A stretch of DNA of 64,000 nucleotides from IMG/VR virus record IMGVR_UViG_3300047496_000172, positions 1 to 64,000 of that record. One strand, written 5' to 3'. Under the pieces are notes generated by a model. The model was not told the origin of the DNA, ran no database searches, and saw only the letters and a list, made by a program, of their open reading frames with translations. This document shows positions 33,044 to 40,980 of the stretch, in pieces; position 1 is the first letter of the stretch, and each line of letters starts with the position of its first letter. This DNA comes from a virus. A program made the translations under genes and the position numbers.

Positions 33044-33580
33044 AAATTAAGGTAAGCGTCGTTGTCAATACTTTGAGGACATCGATAAGTAAAATCATTC
33101 AGGGGCTATTGGTTCGCGGTTCCCCAACGCAAAACGAGTAGGACTGAGTTATCAGTCTTCATGAGACAGGATGAGTCGCAGAGGCAGACATTTGAGGCGG
33201 ACTGTGCTCTTAGAAGCGCGTCATCAAAGTAATGGCACCTCTCCGGTGTATAGCTCCGGAAAATTTGCACAAAAATGAGGGAGGAATCTGTGATAATTCA
33301 GAACCTCCCGGATACAATTTGTTCCTCAAAATGCAGATTGTATTGCTTGAAATTTTTATTTCATAACCGTTCAGATAATAAAAACTACTGAAGACGCAAG
33401 GCTTTAAAATAGCCCCGAGTCTAATATTTACCGTGAGTTTTATCGAGATTGGGTAGTCATATGCTGGTTGTCGGTGAACCCCCAGCTTCCGAGAAGTCGG
33501 ATCGCTACTTTTTGAGAATGCCGAATAAACGCATTAAATCTCTCCTTGTTAATTCTTTTATTAGGATTAACAGGGAGGGA
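33044..33580 (+). ncRNA. Candidate large structured RNA
   Basis: No frame of useful length is open on either strand. Successive local helices are visible: GACTGA/TCAGTC at about 33141, TCCGG/CCGGA at 33243, GGGAGG/CCTCCC with an inner TCTG/CAGA at 33279-33309, ATACAAT/ATTGTAT at 33312, GGCT/AGCC at 33400, CTGG/CCAG at 33464, TCCGA/TCGGA at 33488, and a 13-bp stem at 33541-33578. A host-type promoter precedes it. Size and setting recall large ornate phage RNAs such as ROOL and GOLLD, but I cannot match it to either. Confidence 0.55.
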
Positions 33581-33609
33581 GAAAGATAATACCTCATTCC
33601 GCATGTATA

Positions 33610-33617
33610 TATAAATA
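33610..33617 (+). promoter_or_regulatory. Late-type box for ART-like protein 2
   Basis: TATAAATA, a perfect T4 late consensus, ends 4 nt before the ATG at 33622. Confidence 0.75.
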
Positions 33618-33621
33618 TAAT

Positions 33622-34818
33622 ATGGATATTTTTGAGTTATTTGATTCGCCAGTTCAGACTAATCTGAAGCCAATAAAACGTAAAGCTTATAAAAAATTTC
33701 TTGCTGGAGAACGCGAAGACAATTTCCCTAAGAAATTCGTTAGAAGATTCAAAGTAGATAATAAATCATATGTTATATATGTTAACAACATTGACTTAAA
33801 TAGTTATGATATACAATATGCTTTAGTTACAAACAGAAAAGAATTTGATTTAAATTATTCTCCAACTAATGATAATAATAAAAAACATACTTTAGAAGTT
33901 TTTCATCATGTGGCCGCATACTTAAAGTTTTTCTTCTCTAAATTGAAACCCAATAAAAAATATACCATCACTTTTGGTGGAACGGTTTCGGATCAGCAAG
34001 ATTTATACAGAATCGCTGTTAGATATCTCAAAAGAATAGTTCCACCAGGATATGAAATAACATCTGATGATCGTAAGGTAACTATTACAAATAAAAACAC
34101 AATGGTTGAAACTACTTTGACTGAATTACGAAGAAATCCTGAATTAAATAAAAAACTCACGGTATTTGAACAACTCAGTAAATATGCTGGACAAAAAGAT
34201 GTGTTCGTATCTTTTACTGAAAATGTAGGAAGAATGAGTCATCCAACTGATTGGTCCCTGGATATGAAACAAAAGTCTTCAAATACTCATGGTCATAAAA
34301 TTGGTATAAATCCAAGATCAAATTGGAAATATGCTCCTTATGGGATTTTTGCTTATCCTATAGATTATGTCTTATCACAAAAGGGGGACATGCCGTTCGC
34401 GGCAGGAAGACCTTATCTTTATGTGTTTAAAGCTATAGGCAATTTTATTGATATAGATGCCTATAGTTATGATGATTTAGAACGAGATTCAGAAAAATTG
34501 CCTATGTTTGGTATTAATAGAAATGAATTTTTGAAGAACGCTATCGGGTTACCGGCAAAATATTTGTTTTTTAATTGTTTACGCAAACTTGTTACTAAAG
34601 AAAGTAAAAGTCGTTATTCTTCTACTACTATAGACACAATAGCATGGTCTAAATTAATCAGACAATTAGGTTATGATGGTATATTAGATTATGGTGGATA
34701 TAATATAACTCCAGATATAAAGGCACAAGCAGTATTTTTTACAATAAAAAGTATTAAGCCATTAGAGGTGATAGATAACAAAACTCACTGGCTTGGCCGC
34801 AATGGTGTAGATAAATAA
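33622..34818 (+). CDS. ART-like protein 2 with capsid-targeting-like leader
   Basis: Protein of 398 residues. Leader MDIFELFDSP resembles the T4 Alt leader as I recall it and has I-F-E. An N-terminal domain to about residue 185 is unrecognised. Residues about 190-390 align with the N-terminal domain of the protein at 24095: GHKIGINPRSNW, then PYGIFAYPIDYVL, and end with a YDGILDYGG segment. The pattern suggests an ADP-ribosyltransferase-like fold. Late box directly upstream. Probably a packaged protein delivered at infection (inference). Confidence 0.55.
   Translation: MDIFELFDSPVQTNLKPIKRKAYKKFLAGEREDNFPKKFVRRFKVDNKSYVIYVNNIDLNSYDIQYALVTNRKEFDLNYSPTNDNNKKHTLEVFHHVAAYLKFFFSKLKPNKKYTITFGGTVSDQQDLYRIAVRYLKRIVPPGYEITSDDRKVTITNKNTMVETTLTELRRNPELNKKLTVFEQLSKYAGQKDVFVSFTENVGRMSHPTDWSLDMKQKSSNTHGHKIGINPRSNWKYAPYGIFAYPIDYVLSQKGDMPFAAGRPYLYVFKAIGNFIDIDAYSYDDLERDSEKLPMFGINRNEFLKNAIGLPAKYLFFNCLRKLVTKESKSRYSSTTIDTIAWSKLIRQLGYDGILDYGGYNITPDIKAQAVFFTIKSIKPLEVIDNKTHWLGRNGVDK
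34810..34817 (+). promoter_or_regulatory. Late-type box for the gp13-like gene
   Basis: GATAAATA ends 5 nt before the ATG at 34823, inside the end of the preceding gene. Confidence 0.7.
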
Positions 34819-34822
34819 AAAT

Positions 34823-35584
34823 ATGAATACTCAAACGCCTCGTCAAAAACTTATAAGTCAAATACATACGGCTTTAGGTGGTAATATGCTTGAAATTGAT
34901 CTTGAGCCATCGGATTATGATTATGCTGTTGATGTGACTCTAGATCGTTATCGCCAAAGATCAGGAAATTCTATAGAAGAATCCTTTATATTTTTGGATG
35001 TACAACCGGAAGTTTTTGTTTATACGCTTCCACAATGTGTACAAGAAGTTAAATCAGTTTATAGAAATGTTATTGGAAATTCTGGAGGAACAGCTATTGA
35101 TCCATTTTCCTTAGGATTTACAAATAATCTTTATCTTTTGCAAAATCCCGGTGGAATGGGTGGTTCTGGCGCAGGCCAATTAGCGACATATGATTATGCC
35201 ATGCAATTCCAAAATTTAGCCGCAAAAATGTTTGGTAGAGACGTAACTTTTACTTGGGATACATTTTCTAAAAGATTGACATTTCATCGTAAGTTCGTCG
35301 CGGTTGAACAAATTGCTTTACATGTTTATAACGAACGTCCAGAAGAAATTTTAATTCAAGACGTCTATTCACGACCTTGGATTCGTAGTATGGCAATCGC
35401 ACAAGCAAAAATGCTGCTAGGTCAAGCACGTTCTACCTATGGTTCAATCGCTGGTCCACAAGGCGGAATAACACTCAATGGCGATTCGTTGAAAACAGAG
35501 GCTCAAGCCGATATGGACAAATTAGAAGAAGAATTGAAAAACCTTATAGACCAACGCGAAGGATATGGCTTCGTAGTGGGCTAA
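34823..35584 (+). CDS. Neck protein, T4 gp13-like
   Basis: Protein of 253 residues. The pattern RQKLISQIHTALGGNMLEID, then DYDYAVDVTLDRYRQR, matches gp13-type neck proteins of T4-like phages (helix, 'LG.P..EI....D...D.A...Y'), followed by the expected beta strand and a QEVKSVYRNVI segment. gp13 with gp14 completes the head for tail attachment. Late box immediately upstream, no ribosome-binding site. Confidence 0.75.
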   Translation: MNTQTPRQKLISQIHTALGGNMLEIDLEPSDYDYAVDVTLDRYRQRSGNSIEESFIFLDVQPEVFVYTLPQCVQEVKSVYRNVIGNSGGTAIDPFSLGFTNNLYLLQNPGGMGGSGAGQLATYDYAMQFQNLAAKMFGRDVTFTWDTFSKRLTFHRKFVAVEQIALHVYNERPEEILIQDVYSRPWIRSMAIAQAKMLLGQARSTYGSIAGPQGGITLNGDSLKTEAQADMDKLEEELKNLIDQREGYGFVVG

Positions 35585-35588
35585 ACCA

Positions 35589-36372
35589 ATGAAGACCAAA
35601 ACAAAGATGTTGGCATATATTAAATAGTTTATACACGCGCCCTTTATGCCCGGTTACTGGACAGGAAGTTTCTTGGTTTGAAAATAGATATCTTGGTCAT
35701 ATTTCATTGAAGGCATCTAGAGCTAACCCAAAAGTTCTATCTAAATGTGTAGAAACATATAAACAACGATCTGGACATGATGGACATTGGTCGTCCAATC
35801 CAAAAGTAAAAGAGAAAAAACTAAAAACATTTTATTCTACGATGGCTACTCATCTTCCTCAGGATTGGGCGAAATCTCGATCAAAAGATAGTGCATGGTA
35901 TGAAGGAGTTCAAAAAGCTTGGACCGAAGAAAAACGAGAGGAAACGGGACTAAAATCCAAAGAACATTTTTCTAGTATGACATTAGAAGAAAAACAACAT
36001 TTTATTCAAAACTGTAAAAATGTTTGGACAAAAGAAAAACGACACGCTCATTCATTAAGAATGAGAAAACCTTACTCTGTTGCCAGAGAATATTATTTAG
36101 AAGTCATTTTTTGGACGAATTATTATTGGAATACGAAACAGGAAACTATTAACCCGAACAATTTTGAACGAAGCTATTGGAAATATCAATTAGATCACAT
36201 ATACACTATTCGTGATGGTTTTCGGAATGATATTCCTGCTAAAATCATAGGCCATTGGACAAATCTTCAAATGCTACCTCGGGTAGAGAATAAGTCAAAA
36301 GGTGGTAATTCCACGAGATTACTCGAAGAAACTCTGGATTTATATATGAGAAACATAGATGATATCACTTGA
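35589..36372 (+). pseudogene. HNH homing-type endonuclease with a 5' frame break
   Basis: The main frame (about 220 residues from a weak TTG at 35707) ends in a clear HNH module: YQLDHIYTIRDGF, then HWTNLQMLPRVENKSKG. Upstream of 35707 the same frame continues with CPVTGQEVSWFENRY, typical of such enzymes, but lacks a start. An ATG at 35589 is joined to it if one A is removed near 35623. It is inserted right after the gp13-like gene, a usual place for homing genes. Confidence 0.72.
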
Positions 36373-36652
36373 AGAATTGAAAATATTTAATCCTAACATA
36401 TCTTTTTGGATTAGAAATAATGAAACCAATTGGTTTCCGCACACTCATCAACCAAAAACTTTTGAACATGTAGTAATGATTGAACATACATATGAGGAAG
36501 ATATTAATGCCGCCGCCATTTCTTTGAAAATGGAAAATTGGTGCAAATATAATTGTGTAGATGAGTGGACTAGCTATTATTTTTATAGCAATTTTGTTTT
36601 TTCATTCAAAAACAAAAGAGACGCTACTTTGTTTAAGATGTTTCACGCATGA
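36359..36652 (+). CDS. Small protein of the WC...FKMF family
   Basis: Protein of 97 residues with NWCKYNCVDEW and terminal RDATLFKMFHA. Start overlaps the HNH gene by 14 nt; its end overlaps the next family member by 4 nt. Function unknown. Confidence 0.7.
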   Translation: MISLEELKIFNPNISFWIRNNETNWFPHTHQPKTFEHVVMIEHTYEEDINAAAISLKMENWCKYNCVDEWTSYYFYSNFVFSFKNKRDATLFKMFHA

Positions 36653-36903
36653 CTTATTTTTTTAATGATGAAACATTAGAATGGCATTGGGATGCCAGCC
36701 AATCAGATTACAAATATAAAATATTTTTAAGAAGAACTTTCTTGGAAGAAAATATGGATAATTTCTATAGTATAAAATTATGGTGTGAAGTTAATTCAAA
36801 GAAATGGCAGATAACTTGGAATGTTTTAATTAATACTGATTTTTATGTCGTTTCGTTTCCAGATAAAAAAGAGGCTACTTTATTCAAATTATTTTTCGGA
36901 TAA
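36649..36903 (+). CDS. Small protein of the WC...FKLFF family
   Basis: Protein of 84 residues with LWCEVNSKKWQ and terminal KEATLFKLFFG. Tandem paralogue of the gene at 36359. Function unknown. Confidence 0.7.
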   Translation: MTYFFNDETLEWHWDASQSDYKYKIFLRRTFLEENMDNFYSIKLWCEVNSKKWQITWNVLINTDFYVVSFPDKKEATLFKLFFG

Positions 36904-36908
36904 TTGAT

Positions 36909-36916
36909 CATAAATA
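36909..36916 (+). promoter_or_regulatory. Late-type box for the fibre-module gene
   Basis: CATAAATA ends 5 nt before the ATG at 36922. Confidence 0.7.
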
Positions 36917-36921
36917 CACCT

Positions 36922-37293
36922 ATGAGTCAAGTTTTAACATATTCTAATCATGATGGTGGATTAGTTCGAGAATTACAGATTCCTGGTCCTGTTATGTCTG
37001 GTGTAATTGAATATGATGCTTTTGAGGTAAATGATAATCCTTTTGGTTATACGCCAGTGCAATCGGGCACTTTACGATTCATGGGCGATCACATTTCCTC
37101 TTTAATTCAGGATAACAATATTGTCATCTCTGATACGGTTTTGGGTTTTTCTATTTCTTCATTATTAGATAAACCTTCTTATATAGAAGGGGATTATGAG
37201 CAATATTTCAATATAAGTGTTTCAAATAATAGCAACACGGTAGTTCTATTCATGAGAAAAACGGTAATAACGATAACATCTACCCCTTTCTAA
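36922..37293 (+). CDS. Tail-fibre-like module protein
   Basis: Protein of 123 residues, beta-rich. Its C-terminal part KPSYIEGDYEQYFNISVSNN plus VLFMRK is repeated in the degraded gene at 55321 and resembles the ends of the fibre proteins at 52200 and 53012. The reading frame beyond the stop stays coding-like in another frame, but the conserved ending shows that the stop is real. Late box upstream. Confidence 0.65.
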   Translation: MSQVLTYSNHDGGLVRELQIPGPVMSGVIEYDAFEVNDNPFGYTPVQSGTLRFMGDHISSLIQDNNIVISDTVLGFSISSLLDKPSYIEGDYEQYFNISVSNNSNTVVLFMRKTVITITSTPF

Positions 37294-37451
37294 TGTTGGA
37301 GACATTAGAGGGTTCTTCAGATCAACAAGATTATTCTGCCCCGCTTACCAACATAACAAGCATGAATGCAACATTTACTATTCCATTCACCAGCATGGTT
37401 CAAGGAGGCGACGCTAATAATGCGGCCTTTTTTGATTGGAGATGGTTTAGG
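37293..37451 (+). CDS. Small fibre-module fragment
   Basis: Frame of 52 residues starting at ATG that overlaps the preceding stop (TAATG). The segment DYSAPLTNITSMNATFTIPF resembles the repeated YSGPI...IP...AKFEYH strand of the fibre proteins at 52200 and 53012. Probably a remnant or a coupled small structural gene. Confidence 0.45.
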
Positions 37452-37515
37452 CGCGACGAGCGAACTTAGTGTGGACTTGACTTCTTTTTCGGTTTGGAAA
37501 CTTTCATAATATAGG

Positions 37516-37543
37516 TTGACAGTATGTTGAACTATGTTATCTT
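37516..37543 (+). promoter_or_regulatory. Host-type promoter for the UPF0114 gene
   Basis: TTGACA and TATCTT separated by 16 nt. The leader to the ATG at 37666 is about 115 nt and has AGGAG. The leader also holds a short frame from 37546 that I do not call. Confidence 0.7.
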
Positions 37544-37665
37544 GGATGCATAATCATCATTCGGATAAGGGAAATCTTCCTACTCCGATTCATATTGATG
37601 AAAACGATTTTCGTAACGCTGATATTATGTCAAGTGCGCCATGATCACTTTTAATAGGAGACAAC

Positions 37666-38244
37666 ATGCAATCGAATAAGGTCGTCAAGAGAATTGAAAA
37701 AACGGTTTTTGCCGTTAGATGGATGCTTATGCCGCTCTATGCAGGGCTGGTTGTAGCTCTTGGCTTGTATATCGCGCATTTCATTCATGAAGTTGTCGAT
37801 ATGTGCGACAATTTTCTCTACAACTACAGTCAACAAAATGTGCTGATGCTTTTTTGTCTTGAACTGGTCGATATGGTGCTGATCAGTCAGCTTATCGTGA
37901 TGACCATCCAGGGTGGATTTTCTATCTTCGTCAAGGAATTCGACTATACTTTGACCGGCCGCCCCCGTTGGTTGAATGCCAGTTTTGGATCATCCGAGCA
38001 AAAGATCAAGCTTGGGATGAGTATCATGGGGATCATGGTTGTCCACTTTCTGAAAGATTTCATTGAATCAAAGCCTCTTCAGACCGAATTGATGAACCAA
38101 CAGGTCATTCTTTTGGTTTGCGTAACCGGGGCAACTTTGGCTTTCTGTCTCTTTAATATTCTGATGCATCTTCCGATGCTGTCTCATCATGATCCGGAGC
38201 CGGTTCATACTTCTGAAAATGACCACGATACGGCTCATAAATAA
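37666..38244 (+). CDS. UPF0114 (YqhA-like) membrane protein
   Basis: Integral membrane protein of 192 residues with about four spans. The start RIEKTVFAVRWMLMPLYAGL and the internal GRPRWL are typical of UPF0114. Family function is not established, though it is linked to membrane stress in bacteria. The C-terminus is a His/Asp-rich polar tail. It precedes the TerD-like gene, another stress-type function. Confidence 0.85.
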   Translation: MQSNKVVKRIEKTVFAVRWMLMPLYAGLVVALGLYIAHFIHEVVDMCDNFLYNYSQQNVLMLFCLELVDMVLISQLIVMTIQGGFSIFVKEFDYTLTGRPRWLNASFGSSEQKIKLGMSIMGIMVVHFLKDFIESKPLQTELMNQQVILLVCVTGATLAFCLFNILMHLPMLSHHDPEPVHTSENDHDTAHK

Positions 38245-38268
38245 TTTTAGAAAAAGAAGAAAAAATTG

Positions 38269-38296
38269 TTGACATATGTTCCATAAAGGCTTACAA
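38269..38296 (+). promoter_or_regulatory. Host-type promoter for a micro-gene
   Basis: TTGACA and TTACAA separated by 16 nt, 19 nt before the ATG at 38315. Confidence 0.6.
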
Positions 38297-38314
38297 GTTA
38301 AATCGAAATGACGC

Positions 38315-38419
38315 ATGGATGTGCTTCCTTCTATTTTACTTTTGGAAAAAAATAGCTGTCCGATTTGTCATTTCATAAATGATTATTGTGAATTAAAAAC
38401 TAAAGTTTTGATATACTAA
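38315..38419 (+). CDS. 34-residue CxxC microprotein
   Basis: Encodes MDVLPSILLLEKNSCPICHF followed by NDYCELKTKVLIY. Three cysteines (CPIC plus one) suggest metal binding. It is bracketed exactly by its own promoter and a strong terminator whose stem begins at the stop codon, so it is a self-contained transcription unit. There is no clear Shine-Dalgarno sequence. Function unknown. Confidence 0.6.
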   Translation: MDVLPSILLLEKNSCPICHFINDYCELKTKVLIY

Positions 38420-38446
38420 GGCCGCGTTTGTCGCGGCCTTTTTTAT
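38418..38446 (+). terminator. Rho-independent terminator
   Basis: AAGGCCGCG pairs with CGCGGCCTT and is followed by TTTT. Directly at the end of the micro-gene. Confidence 0.92.
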
Positions 38447-38472
38447 AGAAGATAGAATGTGAGGGATTGATT

Positions 38473-40599
38473 ATGAAAGAATTAATTCAATTATTCTCGA
38501 TGGTGAACGTGGATTTCCCATCTGAGGTTCCTCACGTCCAGCCGAAGAATGTTTCTGCTTTCACGTTGGAAGTGGCTTCACTGGGCTACACGATGGACTC
38601 CGTTCTTATCTCTGCAATTTCTGGTTTGAATGATCAGTCGTTCAACAAAGTTCGTAAGGAACTTTTGAATACGCTTATTGATATAACGGGCTCAAACGCC
38701 AAGACTTCTAATGTGTTGTTTAACAAATTTCCATATGAAATTCCGTATCATCATGCCTATCTTATGGATAGAATTTTCAGTTATTTTGATAATATTTTTG
38801 ATATCAAACCAAATGATTATACGACCCTTTCATGTGGACATTTCGTAGATAATTCCAGATTTGATCTGAATGATTTTGGGGCTTGCCCTATTTGTCAGCA
38901 TCAAGTGGAAGGATTGGAATCTGTTGAAAATATCCAACACGAGTTTTCCAATATCACGCCCCTCAAGGTTCTAACTCTTGCAAATAAGAGACGCGTCGTA
39001 TCGTCGCTGTTGGCAAGAAATAGTTCATTGTCAGCCGTTGAAAAATCATTTCTCAACAAGTCTAAGGATGTATCTGGAGTTAAGAGACCGGATAAAGTTT
39101 ATCGTGAAAATTTGCCGTTTGTTCATGTTTATTTTAATGATGCGGTTTATACCGCGTCCCTGCTATCTGGAGCCACGGATGTACTGCGTATAGCTACGTA
39201 TATGTCTGATGAAAATGCTGATCTATCTTTGAAGGATAACGTTAAATTTAAATTTTCGACTTCTAAGAAGAAGCAACTTCTTATCCTTCTGGAAGGTCTT
39301 TCTTCATTAGAAGAAGACATGATGCGTCATCGTGAAAAGTGGCTACGGATCGGCGAAAAGTTAAATCCTAATACCGCTGAAAATAAGAAACGGTTCCCTA
39401 AGGTTTCTGAAGCTTTCAACAATCTTCGTAATAACGAAAAAAACATAACGACCTTCAATAGAACCGTGGAAACGGCTATTCGATCACATCGTTATGATGA
39501 TAATTTTTTGGCTACGCTGCAATCTCGTCCTTCTGAATTCATTCGTAGACTGGATACGCTTTTGCGTTATGCTGCGATTAAGGATTCAACCTTGGTTCTT
39601 TCGGCGTTGTCAAAGACTATTAAGGATGTTCCCACGCGTCTCCTTTTTGATACACTAAAGTATTTCGAATATCGATCTAATAATTTTGGCGAAGATCGCA
39701 TGTTCTTCCCTAAGGGCGCCTCTAACAAAGTTAAGATCATTCCTGAAAATAGAAAATCTATTTCACCGGACATTTTGATTACTTTGTTTGATGTATTTGA
39801 AAACGAAATTATGTCGCGTTTCAAGCGTGATATTTCGTTGAATGCGACGATCAACAATGATCTGAAGAATATGCTTTTGCCTTTTAATCGTAGGGGAGAT
39901 TCCTCTACGAATACAGATGTTATGAAAGGTTCTCGGTATTCTGTAAATCCAGAAGCCAAAGTTGTTCGCATGTTCATCTATTGGAAGTATGACACGGATA
40001 TTGATTTGTCTATGCTATGTCTTAATGACAAATTTGTTTATGTGGATCAAGTCTCCTTCACTAATACGGCATCGTCAGGAATTGTTCATTCGGGCGATAT
40101 TCAGCGTGCAATTAATGGTGGTTCTGAGTATATTGATTTTGATATTGACAAGCTACTATCTCGTAATATCAGATATGCATTGATGTCAATCATTTCATAT
40201 CGAGGATTGATGTTTAAGGCCATTCCAGAATGTTTTGCTGGTTTTATGGAACGCGATAGTTTGCGCTCTGGTGCAAAATATGAACCGCAAAGCATTGCGT
40301 TAAAGTTCGACGTCAATTCTGAATCGACTACACATTCTCCAATTATCTTTGATTTGTTGACTAAAGAATTTATCTTTGCAGATATTTCTGGCGGGAGATC
40401 ATCACATGGGTCTATGTTTTCGGATCATGGGAAATTTGCCAAGTTGGTCAAAAACCTTTTGACGCTTCCTGATCGTAAGCCCACTGCGTATGATGTTATG
40501 AGGCTTTTCGCTAAGGCTAATCATGATGCGTCGGCAAAAAAAGCAGAGATTTCTTCTTCAAATATTACTATGGAAGAAGTGTTGAAAATCATAGAATGA
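38473..40599 (+). CDS. Large protein with C-terminal TerD-like domain
   Basis: Protein of 708 residues. An N-terminal CGHFVDNSRFD...CPICQH segment (about residues 120-145) looks like a zinc finger. Residues about 345-480 follow a pattern seen in large TerD-family proteins: FIRRLDTLLR and MFFPKGASNK. Residues about 495-640 resemble TerD: YDTDIDLSMLCL, VHSGDI, YIDFDIDKLL and a FAGFMERD end. TerD proteins act in tellurite and phage-type stress systems and bind calcium. The acidic Asp positions for calcium are only partly kept. Start MKELIQ follows GAGGGA. Confidence 0.65.
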   Translation: MKELIQLFSMVNVDFPSEVPHVQPKNVSAFTLEVASLGYTMDSVLISAISGLNDQSFNKVRKELLNTLIDITGSNAKTSNVLFNKFPYEIPYHHAYLMDRIFSYFDNIFDIKPNDYTTLSCGHFVDNSRFDLNDFGACPICQHQVEGLESVENIQHEFSNITPLKVLTLANKRRVVSSLLARNSSLSAVEKSFLNKSKDVSGVKRPDKVYRENLPFVHVYFNDAVYTASLLSGATDVLRIATYMSDENADLSLKDNVKFKFSTSKKKQLLILLEGLSSLEEDMMRHREKWLRIGEKLNPNTAENKKRFPKVSEAFNNLRNNEKNITTFNRTVETAIRSHRYDDNFLATLQSRPSEFIRRLDTLLRYAAIKDSTLVLSALSKTIKDVPTRLLFDTLKYFEYRSNNFGEDRMFFPKGASNKVKIIPENRKSISPDILITLFDVFENEIMSRFKRDISLNATINNDLKNMLLPFNRRGDSSTNTDVMKGSRYSVNPEAKVVRMFIYWKYDTDIDLSMLCLNDKFVYVDQVSFTNTASSGIVHSGDIQRAINGGSEYIDFDIDKLLSRNIRYALMSIISYRGLMFKAIPECFAGFMERDSLRSGAKYEPQSIALKFDVNSESTTHSPIIFDLLTKEFIFADISGGRSSHGSMFSDHGKFAKLVKNLLTLPDRKPTAYDVMRLFAKANHDASAKKAEISSSNITMEEVLKIIE

Positions 40600-40980
40600 T
40601 TAAGAAAATATAGAAATAATTTTTCTTTTTATGCTGGCGGTATCCCAACCATTAGCAAATGCTTTTTCTACATTTTCTAACGCGGTTGATAGTTCTAATT
40701 TTTGAGTTTTGAGATACCGACGAACATCAAAAGCATTCTGCGGTGGTATGCTCAACGCTAAAACCAAAAATATATACGAAACATTACTTGGATTTGGTAC
40801 TTCTACTTTATTAGCGATAATGCTGGCGACCGCTCTAATAACTCTATGAGGAAGAATGAACATTGTAGCGTCTTGATCGTAGCCTTCAATATTTCTAAGG
40901 TCATAATCGTTTGTAAGAGATGCTATCGATTTTAGCATCGATAATCGAATTGTATTTTCAAATATATCGGTGATAAACAT
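40600..40980 (-). CDS. Hypothetical protein with capsid-targeting-like leader
   Basis: Protein of 126 residues, leader MFITDIFENT with I-F-E. The rest is mainly helical with no known motif. The ATG overlaps the stop of the zinc peptidase gene by one base, so the two are in one transcript. Possibly a packaged head protein. Confidence 0.6.
   Translation of the reverse strand: MFITDIFENTIRLSMLKSIASLTNDYDLRNIEGYDQDATMFILPHRVIRAVASIIANKVEVPNPSNVSYIFLVLALSIPPQNAFDVRRYLKTQKLELSTALENVEKAFANGWDTASIKRKIISIFS

Noticed and set aside
37256-37451. Frameshift joining the gene at 36922 to the next open frame
   Set aside because: The ending in FMRKT.I is conserved in the degraded copy at 55321, so the stop at 37293 is real; the next frame has its own overlapping ATG.
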